Shown here: in pieces, positions 33,819 through 45,740 of the stretch | Layout: the number at the start of each line of letters is the position of its first letter | Numbering within the stretch: the first letter of the stretch is position 1 | Assembly (NCBI GenBank): GCA_036346355.1 | Contig: CM070580.1 | Location: 67,286,854 to 67,350,853 of the forward strand | Direction: 5' to 3' | From: Rhipidocladum racemiflorum | Lineage: Eukaryota; Streptophyta; Magnoliopsida; Poales; Poaceae | DNA length: 64,000 nt | Notes under the pieces: model-generated | Seen by the model: the letters and a program-made list of their open reading frames with translations, nothing else | Databases searched by the model: none | What the model was told of the DNA's origin: nothing | Program-made: the position numbers and the translations under genes

Positions 33819-34525
33819 TCACTCTGAGAATAGGTTTGGAAACTCTTTCTTCAAATCCTCTTCGCTCCCTAAGTCGCTTCGCTCTCTGCATTGGTTGCTC
33901 CACTGAACTCTACAAAAACGGGTTGACTTGTTTCTAGTTTCTCGATCCAATGTGTCTAGAATCCTCACGGGGTGCTCCTTATAAGTCAAATACTCTTGCA
34001 ACTCAATTAACTCTAGCGGTGTGCATTCCTCGGGAACTCGGAGACACTTCTTCAACTGGGACACATGGAATACATCATGCACTCCTCGCCAACGCATCGT
34101 GGCAACTCCGGTGATAAGCAACCGCCTCTGCGACTCAAAATCTTAAATGGTCCAACATAGCAGGTGCGAGTTTCCCTTTGGCATGGAACCTCTTAACTCC
34201 CCTGAAGGCGTAACTCTGAGGTAAACAAAGTCTTCTGGTTCAAAACTCAAGTCTCGGCGACGATTGTCAGCATAACTCTTCTGTCGAGATTGGGCTATCT
34301 TCAACCTTTCCCTAATCATGGCGATCCGTTCTTGACCTCTTGAAGAATATCAGGCCCAAAGACACGGCGCTCGCCGGTCTCATTCCAATTCAATGGCGTC
34401 AGACATGGTCGTCCATCTGATGCCTCAAAAGGTGACATCTGTAAACTAGCACGATAACTATTGTTGTAATCGAACTTCGGCATACGGCAAACTCTTATCC
34501 CAAGAGGTAGCATAAGCCAATGCAC
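33819..34525 (-). pseudogene. pol: integrase C-terminus and chromodomain, array copy 2
   Basis: 34316-34525 carries the integrase end (MSPFEASDGRPCLTPLNWNE). 33819-34121 carries VFHVSQLKKCLRVPEE followed by the chromodomain (TYKEHPVRILD, RFCRVQWSN, EEDLKKEFPNLF). The aromatic positions of a group-I-like chromodomain can be partly seen. Frames are broken between the blocks. Confidence 0.85.
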
Positions 34526-34593
34526 ACGCTCTTAGCATATCCTCGAATCGATTGACTCTTTCGGTCTGTCCCATCCGATGCATGGATGATAGG

Positions 34594-35061
34594 TCACATC
34601 TTGAAGTTCAAACGGGTTCCCATGGCTTCATGCAACCTATTCCAGAACCTTGAGGTAAACTGGGTACCTCTGTCCGATACAATCCTTTTTGGTATTCCAT
34701 GCAAACAGATGATCCTGATCATATACAATTCTGCTAATTTATCTCCCGAGTAAGTGGTCTTTACGGGAATAAAATGGGCTACTTTGGTCAAGCGATCCAC
34801 TATAACCCATATGGAGTCGTAACCTCCTTGAGTCTTCGGCAAACCGGTAATGAAATCCATTCCGATTTCCTCCCACTTCCACTCAGGTATTTTCAGCGGT
34901 GGTAGCAATCCTGCCGGTCTCTGATGCATTGCCTTGACTCTCTGGCATACGTCGCACAATGCAACATGCTCGGCAACTTCACGTTTCATACTCGGCCACT
35001 GAATCTCTCCTTGAGATCTGATACATCTTGGCGCTTCAGGGATGTATTGAGTACGAGTCAT
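34594..35061 (-). pseudogene. pol: integrase core, array copy 2
   Basis: 155 codons with CDVCQRVKAMHQRPAG (second half of the zinc finger), MDFITGLPKTQGGYDSIWVI, VDRLTKVAHF and SDRGTQFTSRFWN, giving the first two catalytic Asp residues. It overlaps the RT frame by a frameshift at the HHCC finger (near 35040). It ends before the catalytic Glu region in this frame. Confidence 0.9.
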
Positions 35062-36475
35062 GAGCTTCTTCCAGAATCAGTTGCTTTAACTCCTTTTTGT
35101 TAGGCACACAAATACGATCCTTCATCCACAACGTGCCTTGTTCATCCAACTTGAAGTCCTCTGCCTTGCCTTCCTCCTTGATGGACTTAATCCTGCGGAT
35201 CTTGTCATCATCCTTCTGTCCTTCTCGGATCTGATCCTCTAGGGTAGGCTTTACTTCTAATGCGGCCAAGAATCCGCTAGGTACTACCTCAATCTTCATT
35301 TTCTGGAAATCCTCACATAACTCATCCTGACTTGTGGCTAGCAACGTACTCACGGTATGGCTTTTCCGACTCAGGGCATCGGCTACTACGTTGGCCTTCC
35401 CGGGATGGTAATGGATTCCAACATTATAGTCTTTGATCAACTCTAACCATCTCCTCTGCCTCATATTCAGATCCGACTGGGTGAATATGTATTTAAGGCT
35501 CTTATGATCCGTATACACTTCACATCTGTTCCCGATCAGATAGTGACGCCATATCTTCAAGGCATGCACTACGGCAGCTAACTCTAGGTCATGTGTCGGA
35601 TAATTTTCCTCATGCGGCCTCAACTGCCTTGATGCATAAGCGACGACCTTTCCATTCTGCATCAGCACACATCCAAGTCCTTGGCGCGATGCGTCACAAT
35701 AAATATCGAAGCTTTGAGCAACATCCGGTAGCACTAATACTGGTGCTGATGTCAATCGCTTCTTCAGCTCCCGAAATCCTTCCTCGCATTCTGGCGTCCA
35801 TGCAAACTTCTTTTCCTTCTTTAGCAATTGCGTAAGAGGTTTCGCAATTGTCGAAAAGCCTTCAATGAAACGGCGGTAGTATCCTGCCATTCCAAGGAAA
35901 CTCCGAATCTGGGTCACAGTCTTCGGCTGCTCCCAATGTAACACAGCTTCTACTTTGCTTGGATCTACGGCGACTCCTTCTGCGGTCATTACATGTCCAA
36001 GAAACTCCACCTTGTCCTTCCAAAAATCACACTTGCTGAACTTGGCGAAAAGTTGCTGTTCCCTCAGCTTTTCCAAAACTCGCCTTAAATGTTCGGCATG
36101 TTCACTCTCTGTCTTGGAGTAGATTAGGATATCGTCTATGAACACGACGACAAACTTGTCCAAATATTCCATGAACACCTTATTCATCATATTCATGAAA
36201 TAAGCTGGCGCATTCGTTAGCCCAAAGGACATAACCGTAAACTCGTAATGTCCATATCTTGACGAGAATGCAGTCTTCGGAATATCTTCTGATCGGATCT
36301 TCAACTGATGGTATCCCGATCTCAGATCAATCTTGGAGAAAACTCCGGCTCCTCTCAACTGATCAAACAAATCATCAATCCTGGGTAGCGGATACTTATT
36401 CTTCACGGTGACTTCATTGAGTGCACGGTAGTCAATGCACATCCTGAAACTTCCGTCCTTCTTCTTGACAAACAA
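35036..36475 (-). pseudogene. pol: RT and RNase H, array copy 2 (479-codon open stretch)
   Basis: The longest open stretch in the window. RT spans roughly residues 1-230: [63 protein letters not shown] and [15 protein letters not shown]. RNase H spans roughly 245-370: [44 protein letters not shown] and [15 protein letters not shown] linker follows, up to the start of the integrase zinc finger. Upstream codons for the RT N-terminus at 36475-36560 are frame-broken. This is the best-preserved chromovirus pol in the window and the best part for phylogeny. Confidence 0.95.
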
Positions 36476-36746
36476 AGCGGTGCACCCTACGGCGACGAAC
36501 TCTGGCCTCGATAAATCCTTTCTCCATCAACTCTTCTATTTGTTTCTTCATCTCAACCAACTCCTCGGTGGACATCCGATAGGGTCTCTTTGCTATCGGT
36601 CTTTGTGCAGTACAAGCTCTATCACAAACTCTATGTCCTGCCTCAAGCGGCATACCAGGTAGATCTTCGGGAAAAACATCGGGGTACTCATTCACTACTG
36701 AGACATCATCTATGCTGATTGCCTTGGTACTGTTAACCATCAACTG

Positions 36747-37082
36747 TCAATCTCTAACTGCGGTGGCTTGAAATTCCACTTTCTTCCCACACGGGCTCTC
36801 AACTGAGATAGTCCTTCGTCCACAATCCAATACGGCCTTGTGCTTGGATAACCAATCCATTCCCAAAATAACATCTAGGGTCTGGGTCTCCAAAATTATA
36901 AGGTTTGCTAGGAACTCTATTCCATCTATTAGTATTCTCACCCCGGAACATCCTACTTTCGTTCGGAGTTCGGAACCAGGGGTTTGAACTAAAAGCATGC
37001 ACTTAAGTCTTGCAATCCTCAAATCATTTCTAGTAGCAAAGCCTTGCGAAACAAACGAATGCGAAGCTCCAGAGTCAAACAA
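36747..37082 (-). pseudogene. pol: aspartic protease, array copy 2
   Basis: FDSGASHSFVSQGFA retains the catalytic Asp-Ser-Gly. DVILGMDWLSKHKAVLDCGR marks the second conserved end. It is open for 111 codons but separated from gag and RT by frame changes. Confidence 0.9.
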
Positions 37083-37264
37083 AGCCGTTGCAGTATCGAG
37101 TTAACAAGTAACTTACCCAAGACGACGTCCGTAGCATTCGCAAAGTGCATCTGCGGTGACATGGTTGACTCGGCCTCTCACCACGATGCAGGGTGTGGCT
37201 CACAGTCTTTGGCGTCCTAGCTGGGGTGGTTCCTAGATTGAAGCGAATCGGGTCACTCCTGCTG

Positions 37265-38253
37265 TCTTCTTTGGACAAGCTGTTGGCAAAGTGTCTGGCT
37301 CGTTGCGATTGTAGCGGCGTCTCACTTTGTTCCTTCTATTTGCTGGAGTAGTGTTTCTAGCGGGGCCGGGTGCAGTAGTTACGGTTGATGGTCTTGGTGC
37401 TGGGGATGGTGTCCTTGTTGCATTACGTGGTTGGAATCGAAGAATTGATTTGGTGCAACTCTCAGTATGCGTTCACTGGCGTGATCCTTGTTCTTGCATC
37501 CTGCGCTTCTGTTCTCATCCGGTTCCTTGCGCTTGTCCTCAAGAATAAGCGCCTTATTCACCAACTCTTGGAAATCTGGAAAGGTGTGGGTGATCAACCC
37601 TACTTGCAATCCTGAGTTAAGTCCCTTCATAAAACGAGATGCCTGGTTTTATCCGTCGCTACATCCTCAGTGCGTAGCGTGCTAGGCTGTGTGAACTTGT
37701 TCGGTAGTCGACCACCGGTGATTACCTTGCTTCGATGCTCTGAACTCCTCCTTCTTAAGGTCCATGATTCCTTCAGGCACGTGAAATGCTGTCGAATGTG
37801 TTGTGAACTCTTCACAAGTGATATCTTGAGGGTTCTCTTGCGTGGCACGAAGTTCTCCCACCATTCGGCCAATTTGTTCCTTCCAAAATGATGAGAAGCG
37901 TAGAGTACCTTCTCATTTCCTATGCATTGGGCGATATGTAGCTTCCTCTCGATTGACCTTAACCAATCATCGGCCTCCAATGGATTGGCATTCCCGAGAA
38001 AGTGGGTGGGTGAGTTCTCATGAACTCGATAGTCTTGTATTACGGCGTTGTCCATGATTAACTTGATTAGCGATGGCCTGAGCGATGGACGTGCTGCATT
38101 TGTTGCATCATAGCATGCATCAACCGAGTCCGGGCAGCAAGAAAAGCTCGAAATTCTGCATATCAGCTGGCGGTCTTTGGTGCTCCATCATTGGGGTTTT
38201 ACGCTGGCGAGAACCACTCCCATTGCTTCGAAGTTTCCACGGGTGTTCACCAT
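37265..38253 (-). pseudogene. gag: gag, array copy 2
   Basis: The ATG at 38253 corresponds to the MVNTRG start of copy 1. Recognisable blocks are GNANPLEADDWLRSIERKLH, CIGNEKVLYASHH and FPDFQELVNKALILEDKRKE. A degraded zinc knuckle lies near 37265-37320. At least three frameshifts compared with copy 1, whose capsid part is better preserved. Confidence 0.85.
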
Positions 38254-38529
38254 CTGTCGATTTGCTCTAGGTCTTAGAGATGAGGGGGAATCAAGAATAG
38301 ACAAGTAATATGGAACTTATGCGGGGCGAAAGGTGTAACTTTAAGGTCCCACTTTATTATTAATAACTTGGTATGGCTGCTTACAATGCCTAAGGGCCTT
38401 GCAACACATACTGCACACTCAGCAAACAATGAAAATCCAAATCGAACTAACTCCGGAGTCTAATGCCTAAAGGGTGACTCTTTATTCTATGACGTGACTC
38501 GTGAAGGAGTCTCACTATAGAACCTATGC

Positions 38530-39244
38530 TCACTCATCGAGAAAACCTCCACGGCACAGTGCGGGTCTTTGTGGCATAGGCGTAACGATCGCCATGTCCA
38601 AATGATCGTGTCCTCTGTGGTAGTCGAAGAAGCGATGTCCTCATCGAGATCGACTCCTCCGGATCGGCTCGTGTAGCTCGAAATCTTGGCTCTGGAGTGC
38701 AGTCCGTACAAGGTCATCTCCAACTCGTCAATCCTTCGTGAGAAGGTGTGCCACATACTCTTGAGCTTCCCGCCATCTGTTCTTCTCTGTCGTGATTTCC
38801 TTGCGGGCCTTCAGTAGCTCCTTGCTTGTATTATCTAGTACATCCTCCTGGCGACAACAAATCGTGCCAATCGTGGTAACCGTGGCATCCTCATCTGAAT
38901 CGCCTTGGTCAAGAAGGTTATCGCTGCGGATGATAACGGAACACCGTGCTCTCCAACTCTCTGGCGTAGATACGGGTAATGTGCCGCATTGCTCGTCGTG
39001 ATACTTCTTGGATACCCATCTGCATTGTAGATCTCCTGGCAGTGCAGTGTATCGGGCGATTGCCTGGGCCCTTTTTCCTAGCAGGTACCTCAATCTTCAC
39101 GTCACAAGCCTTGATCAATCCCGCTTGTCTGATCACTTCCACTTGGTATTGGGGCTTCTCAAAATCTCCGAGAGTCTGTAGCATATGCCAAAGTTCCGCG
39201 GCGTGACCAACTCCTAGATCAACGTAGTTGAATTCTTCCTCCAT
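38530..39244 (-). pseudogene. ORF0, array copy 2
   Basis: Starts at 39244 with MEEEFNYVDLGVGHAAELWH. It matches copy 1 through RKKGPGNRPIH, then the frame shifts (MQMGIQEVSRRAMRHITRIY). The C-terminal part KELLKARKEITTEKNRWREA looks coiled coil, followed by RRIDELEMTLYG. Same position (about 0.2 kb from the primer-binding site) and orientation as in copy 1. No recognised domain. Confidence 0.7.
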
Positions 39245-39447
39245 CTGTCACAAGAGTGCTTTACGTAAGAACTCGAACTTTTTTTAAATTGTGACAAGGT
39301 AAGGGAAAATTTCAGCAAGAGACAAGAAAAGAGAGAAGGGGATAAGTCGAGATGTCATTTCTTGTCTTCACAAATTTTTAGCTTTTAGAAAATAGGTTTT
39401 ATCCTCACTACGACCATTCTAGCTAGGGTTGAGCCTACAGTCAAGTA

Positions 39448-39461
39448 TGGCTCTGATACCA
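39448..39461 (-). promoter_or_regulatory. primer-binding site (initiator Met tRNA), array copy 2
   Basis: TGGCTCTGATACCA on the plus strand, four bases from LTR 3. Confidence 0.93.
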
Positions 39462-39465
39462 CCTC

Positions 39466-42400
39466 TGTCGGGACCCCGAATTTGCAAATCCGGACCCTCT
39501 GTGTATTCAGCACTAGTCTAGAACGCAGCTTAGTGCACACAGTCTTAACATCGGTAAATATCACAATCATACCACTCGATACCAATAAAGTACTTTATTT
39601 AAATAGTCAAACTGGTTACTCGACCTTATGGTCAAGTTACAAATGTATGCCTCGCAAGGCGAAACTTATTCAGAGAAAAATAATAGCAGCGGAAAAACAA
39701 CGAAGGTAACATCGTGGCGCCATCCAGTATACCACAGGCAACTGACTGGGCTCGCTTCCCTAAGTAGACGGATCCTCTTGGAGTTCCTCCTCCAAAGCTG
39801 GCGTAGTCTCCTCTTCAACTGATGTTGTGTTGAGGCAAGGGTGAGTACTTGGTACTCAGCAAGTCATGCACAGAATGCAAGCTAATATACTATATGCATG
39901 GCTTGGTACAAAGGAATAGCTCAAGGTATATTTGCAGTAAACAGCATTTGAAAAGTAATATAAGTAGATTCGAAAGCAGTAGAAATAAGTAAAGCATAAA
40001 TAACTTTTCAAGAAGTTTAATAAACATTTTCCCCATCCTAAACCACATTTCCATCATCTTCATTATTAAACCAACCCACCTTTCAAACCAAAGTTATTTT
40101 CGAGAAAATCTAACCCTTGACTGTAATTCCCGAGCGATGTCCAATACATGACACGGCTATTCGAATAGATTCTAAACTCTGCAGAGGTTATGCACTTTAC
40201 CCACAAGATACAGTCAAACACCACAAAGGCGAGTTCAGTAACAAAGTCTTTCTGAAACCTCTAACAATACAAGTGGTCCTCCGGTTATTAAGACTAACCC
40301 TTCCCTTCGCTAAGGCGAAGTCTAGGCCAATCAACCGTTAGATGGGTACTGGCCTCGGCCGAGACGCTCCCCGTACAACATACACAAAGGGTGTAGTTGA
40401 CCTCCCGAGGTCCCACAGTGCGTTATCGACAACTTAGTCAACTAGGTCCGTCCCATTACAGACATGTGGTTGCACGTTAGACCCAGTTCAAAGGCTTGCA
40501 AGGTTAAGTCCTTAGGGTGACCAGGGCAAGACTACCCGAAACCAAATCAACGCTCCCAATGCCACAATCGCCCACCGGATTACTCTTGCCACATGCCCTG
40601 GCCGAAAATCGTTTATCAAACCCCGCTTGATTACCATGCACCACGTGCCATCAACATCACATGATACTTTTCCAAAACAGGTTCAATATATCATTAAGTC
40701 AATATTAACATTTGATTATCCAAAATCATGTCATGAGCACGAGCAGTCTAAGCGTTATACTACAACGATCTAAACCCATGTTGGCAATTTAATAATGTCC
40801 AACTAGTAATCCACAACTAGGTGTCAAAGGATCATGGCACATACTTAAGTAATCAAGGTGTCATATAGCAAATTGGTATTTATCTAACCCCAGTGTTTAA
40901 ACAAAGTATTTTTCTAATTGAACTAGCATGCAATAGTTTAAATCAAAATAGATTTGAAATAGGATCAACATGGTCAAAGCACAACTTGCCTTCAAAAAGT
41001 ACTTGCTCTTGGTCTTGAGTTGGATCTGAGTCAATACTTCTCCTTGAATCCTTCCCAAGACTTCAACGTCTACTCGTAAAGCGTGCAAATAGCAAATACA
41101 CAAATAAACAATAGGCAAAAAGTGCCCAAACACCCAAATAAAATCCATAAACAGAGAGAACATAATTTTATGGATTTTTAGAAACTGGAATAAATCAAAT
41201 TTGGAGTTAAGACGCAAAAGTTATGATTATTTAAAGTTTAAATAATCAATTAAATAATTTTACAGAGAAAAAATTTAGTCCAAATATTAAATAAAATTCA
41301 TATTTAGGTAGATCTCAATTTTATACAAATTTAGAAATTTGAATCACTCAAATCGGAGTTGAAACGCATAAAAGTTATAAGCGTTTGAAGTTTGAATCTA
41401 AATTTGAATCAATATTTCGAATTAATAAATCATTTCCTTTTCGAAATTAATTATTGCGTCGGCATGGACACGTGGCAGCCTCGATTGGCCTGCTGACGTC
41501 AGCCGGTCCATGGACTCGGTCCACGCCGGCTCGGGTCGCAGTGGACTCGGTCCACGACTCTACGCGGTCGACATGTGGGACCATTCGGGTAGCGTCATCG
41601 GCCCGGCGTCGTGGGCTCGGCCGCAGTCGGCAGTGGGACCCATCGATGGCGTCATGGGTGGCGTCGGCGCTACTGGTCGGCCGGCCCGACATGCGGCCCT
41701 CGACACGCGGGCCGCGTGTCGGCGTCACACGCGCTGCGGCGTGGGCCAGCGGCCGCGTCGGTCCAACTTCCCGACACGTGGCGCAATCCCGACCGTTGAT
41801 TTGAAATTCGACGGCCGCGATTAGATCCAGGGTTAACGCGTTGAATCTACTTCGATGATCGTGGGCCGTTCGATCTAGATCGGACGGTCCAGATCTAACC
41901 CTATAATGACCACTACTACGGCACGTGGCGATTGTGAACCGTTGGATCTTGATCCAACGGTCCAGATCTAATCGGGTTTGGAACACGTGAACTCACCTCA
42001 ACCGCACGATCAAGATCGGACGGTCCACAGAGCTCGCGAGGGCGATGGCGACGCGGCGGAGCTGCAGCCACCGGAGACGGAGACGACGACGAGCCCGACG
42101 GCGCTCCGGGGTCGTTCCGGCGAAGTGAGTGGTCTCTTCGGGTGCGCCTGGCCGGGTTCCGGTTCGGGCTCCTTCGGCGGAAGACAATGGACGGCGGCGA
42201 GACGAGGCAAAATCATGGCGGAGTGGCGCTCAACTACGGCGAGCTCGCGACGGCAAACGGGCGGCTCAGGCGAGATGGCTTGGGGAAACGGATGCGCAAA
42301 GATGAGAGCAACCTCGGGCGTGACCAGGGCTTTAAATAGCCTCGGCGTTCGTGCGAGACGGAAACCTAATTCTACGGCGGCGGCGTGGCTGAAGTCCGGC

Positions 42401-42948
42401 CGGACTCGGCGGAGACGACGACGCCTGGCCGTCCACGTGGCACGATCAACGGCCACGATCGACGGGCGCGATCGGATCCGGCCGGATCACGGCTCGAGCC
42501 GATGCAGGCGGATCTCGGCCGTTGGATCTTGATCCAACGGTTGGGATTGATTAGGGTTTTGATTTGGTTTGATCGAGTCAATCGCGGCCTGACTTCGAGT
42601 CCGACTGGGTTCGACTTCGGTCGGATGAACGATACTCGACCTGAGTTGAATTTCCAGCGATTTAATATTTAAAATAATTTCCAGTAATTCATTTAATTCA
42701 TTAAAAATAGCAAAAGACTCAGAAAAATTCCAGAAAAATTCTGGAAAATACTTTGGATCATTTTGGACTCAAATAAAATATTTCCAACAAAATTTTATTT
42801 GCAAAATTAAATTCTTTAATTATTTCAAAATGGAATAAATTCAAATAAATTCCAAATAAATCCAAATAAATTCCAGAAAATTCCAAAAATTCACCAAAGT
42901 GCCAAATCACACATGAATTTAAGAAAAGCAAAATTTTGGGGTGTTACA
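39466..42948 (-). repeat. LTR 3 of the array (5' LTR of copy 2)
   Basis: 3483 bp, TGTCGGGACC...GGGGTGTTACA, followed by the right TSD. Promoter-like TTTAAATAG at 42331-42339 on the plus strand. Confidence 0.93.
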
Positions 42949-42953
42949 GCTAT
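42949..42953. repeat. TSD GCTAT, right copy
   Basis: Partner of 21076-21080. Confidence 0.93.
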
Positions 42954-43394
42954 TCCTTGTACTAAGCCATGCATGTAGTATATTAGTTTGCATTTCTGTG
43001 CATGACTTGCTGAGTACCAAGTACTCACCCTTGCCACAATACAACACTAGTTGAAGAAGAGTCTACACTAGCTTTGGAGGAGGAGATCCAAGAGGAACCG
43101 TCTAGCTAGGGAGCGAGCCCAGTCAGTTGCCTGTGGTATACTGGATGGCGCCACGAAGTTATCTTATTTTCCGCTGCTGTTATTTCTTTCTTATTAAGTT
43201 TTCGCCCTGCGTGGCATATATTTGTAACTTGGCCTTAAGGTCGAGCAACCAGCTTGTTAACTAATTTAAGTACATTATTATTTCGCTGAGTATGATTGTG
43301 ATATTTACCAATGTTGAGACTGTGTGCACTAGCGTGTTCCTGGACTAGTGCTGAATACACAGAGGGTCCGGATTTGCAAATTCGGGTCCCGACA
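42954..43394 (+). mobile_element. solo LTR, family A, segment 2 of 2
   Basis: TCCTTGTACTAAGCC... to GGGTCCCGACA. It is the reverse complement of the first 441 bp or so of the array LTRs, and ends at the GTTAA duplication. Confidence 0.92.
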
Positions 43395-43399
43395 GTTAA
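43395..43399. repeat. TSD GTTAA, right copy
   Basis: Partner of 17927-17931. Confidence 0.92.
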
Positions 43400-45735
43400 C
43401 ATCAGCATTTTATATAAATAGCAATGCACTTTGTAAAACATTGTGAAACATTTATAAATCATGATATCAACATGCGTCAAGGAGACTTTCCTTCGTTGAC
43501 GAGGAGAGACATGTCACTTTGCTAGACTAAACTTTCTTCGGCGGCAACAGCGGCTTCTACGACTATGCGCAAAACAGAGCGACAAATCAATAAAATAAAA
43601 TAAAATAAATCTAAAAATTATAAAATAATACTGGCAGATAGAGGGTGATTTTAGATGAATTTAGGAATTTGAATCACTCGATTCGGAGTTATGACGAAAG
43701 AGAACGAGCATGTCGAACCTCCCGCCGGACTAGGAGAAGAAATGGCTGCCGGTGGAGCTCCAACAATCAATTTAAAAATCTATTTTTACTGGGGGTAGAG
43801 GACACCGAGAGGGAGCTCCAGTAAAAATTTGAGGCCGAACGAAGGTCGGGAGTGACCGAGAGAGCTCACCGAAAGTTCGGAAAGAATGGCTTCTACAGGG
43901 AGATTCGTAGGTTGGATTTCAGAAATTCCAATTGGGTTGTATGGGGAATGATGGGTGTATTCTAGGGTTCAATTTATAGGACGATCGGACTAGCGGATCG
44001 ACGGGAAACGCTCACCGAAGTTATGACCGAAAGCGCGTGCAGTGGCGCTCAGGGCGGCATGTGGCGCCGGCGATGGGAGGGGTGGCGCACGGCCGAGGAA
44101 GGGGATTGCGCCAGCGACCGAGGGGTGCACGGGCATGGCAATGGCGCGGGGAAGCTAATTGGCCGGTCGGCCGGAGCCGGGAAGGAACGGGGCGGCGGGG
44201 CGACAAGCGCCACGGCGGCTCGACGGTGTCGCGCGGGCGCTGGTCCGTGTGGGACATGGCGGTGGCAATCGAGGGGCGTCGGGTGCGGGTTGGCACGGGA
44301 TGGTGGCCAGCAAGTCGGCCGAGACCTGAGGCGGCCGAGATGGCGGCGCGGCAGGTGCCATGGGCGGCGGGCAGAGGCGCACGGTGAGGGACCACGGAAG
44401 GCGGCGCCGGCGGCGGGCAAGGCCCGGGGTAGGTGCGACCGGGCTTGGGGAGTGCGGTGCGCACACCGGAGGGTTGGCAACGGCGATGACCTGGCGGCGA
44501 GGATGACCGGATTTGGCACAGGACACACAGACCGGCAAAGTGGACATCCAACATAATAAAAAAAATTCGGAAAGCGCAACGACAAAAAGGAAGTGAGCAC
44601 CGAGTAGAACGCGGCGAGACAAACCTAGTGGTGAAGTCGGACTTTGTAGAGGATCGACAGTTTGCGAGAAATTGACGACGAACGGACTTCCAGCTACCCA
44701 CTTCAAATGCAAAATTCGTCGCGACCATGCATCGGAATTCAAAATTGATTAAGGGATTTTATTCTTGGCGACGAGACGCACACGATAACGTGAACGCATT
44801 TGCAAATGACTCACCGAATCAAAAGATGACGCGGCAATGTCCACGAATGATGTTCGGCGATGGTTTTTGCAAGATTTCGAAGGAACAAAGTGGAGAGGCA
44901 ATGGAAGAGTTTGAGCACGGGAAAGAGGATGCCGGGACGAAGATTTGAGAGGTGGTAGATCGCAGTTTCAAGTTGAAATGGCCAAGTTATTGCCTTTTGA
45001 ATGAGTTTCAATTTTTCGTCGATTGTGCCATTTCCGGCAGGATTGAAGATGAATGGTCATGGGGAATGAGTTCTCCTCGTCGATACCTTTCCAACAGATC
45101 CGGTCGTTCGTGATTTAGAGCTTTAAATGAAAAGTTATGGAAGATTGAAGTTGAAATGCCAAAGGTTGGGAGAGGAATCGTGTTCTCTGGACTTTGAACT
45201 GCAGGTTGAAGATGATGAACAGTAACCACCACGTGGCATTTTCCTATTGGTTGGTGAATAGTAAAGAATCAATGGCGTGCGAGATAAAATAGCAAAAAGG
45301 GTTTAAAAATCGCGAAAAAAATTCCTAAAAATACTAGGGAATATTTGGAACCCAATAAAATTGGTTTCACTGATTTTGGATGAAATTTGGAATTTAGACA
45401 ATTTCGGGATGAATAAATGGCATTTGACGAAAAGCCACGAGAGATAAAATACCAGAGAGATTCTAAAAATCTTGGAAAATTTCCCAAAATCATTTTAGAA
45501 TTTTTGGAACCTAATGCAATAGGTTTTGGGATTTTTGAAGCATTTTGGAACTCGGGTGGAATTTCGAATAGGAACCGGAACTTGGACATTCGACTTTTCG
45601 GACGATGAAGGATTGAACTCCAATTTTGGAATGATGAGGATGCCAGGTTAATTAGAACACCAAGGAAAATCCAAATTTTGAATTTAATTAATTTAAATTA
45701 GTTTTTTGCAAAAGACCGAAATTGGGGATGTTACA
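43400..45735 (-). mobile_element. solo LTR, family B, segment 3 of 3 (5' part of the LTR)
   Basis: The right end (CCGAAATTGGGGATGTTACA) is the reverse complement of the start of the LTR at 53145. The left end (TATAAATAGCAATGCACTTTG) matches near 54700. About 0.5 kb of very GC-rich sequence at 44010-44530 has no counterpart in the 53145-56251 copy. Long open frames there (for example 44021-44728 minus) are a by-product of GC content and have no recognised motif. Confidence 0.85.
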
Positions 45736-45740
45736 ATGCT
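45736..45740. repeat. TSD ATGCT, right copy
   Basis: Partner of 3590-3594. Confidence 0.92.

Larger units (their letters stand above)
21081..42948 (-). mobile_element. tandem chromovirus array, family A (3 LTRs, 2 internal regions)
   Basis: Order on the plus strand: LTR (21081-24594), internal (24595-30272), LTR (30273-33775), internal (33776-39465), LTR (39466-42948). Each internal region has its own polypurine tract and initiator-Met primer-binding site, and the whole block has a single TSD pair (GCTAT). The proteins belong to a Tekay/Del-type chromovirus: RT with FIDD box, HHCC integrase and a C-terminal chromodomain. A three-LTR structure is best explained by unequal recombination between LTRs of a single insertion or of sister copies. 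Both internal copies carry many small indels. Confidence 0.93.

Noticed and set aside
44021..44728. 235-codon minus-strand frame in GC-rich LTR-B
   Set aside because: Composition is Pro/Arg/Ser/Ala-rich with frames open on both strands at once, as expected of GC-rich sequence. No motif, and it lies inside an LTR. Kept only as a composition anomaly.
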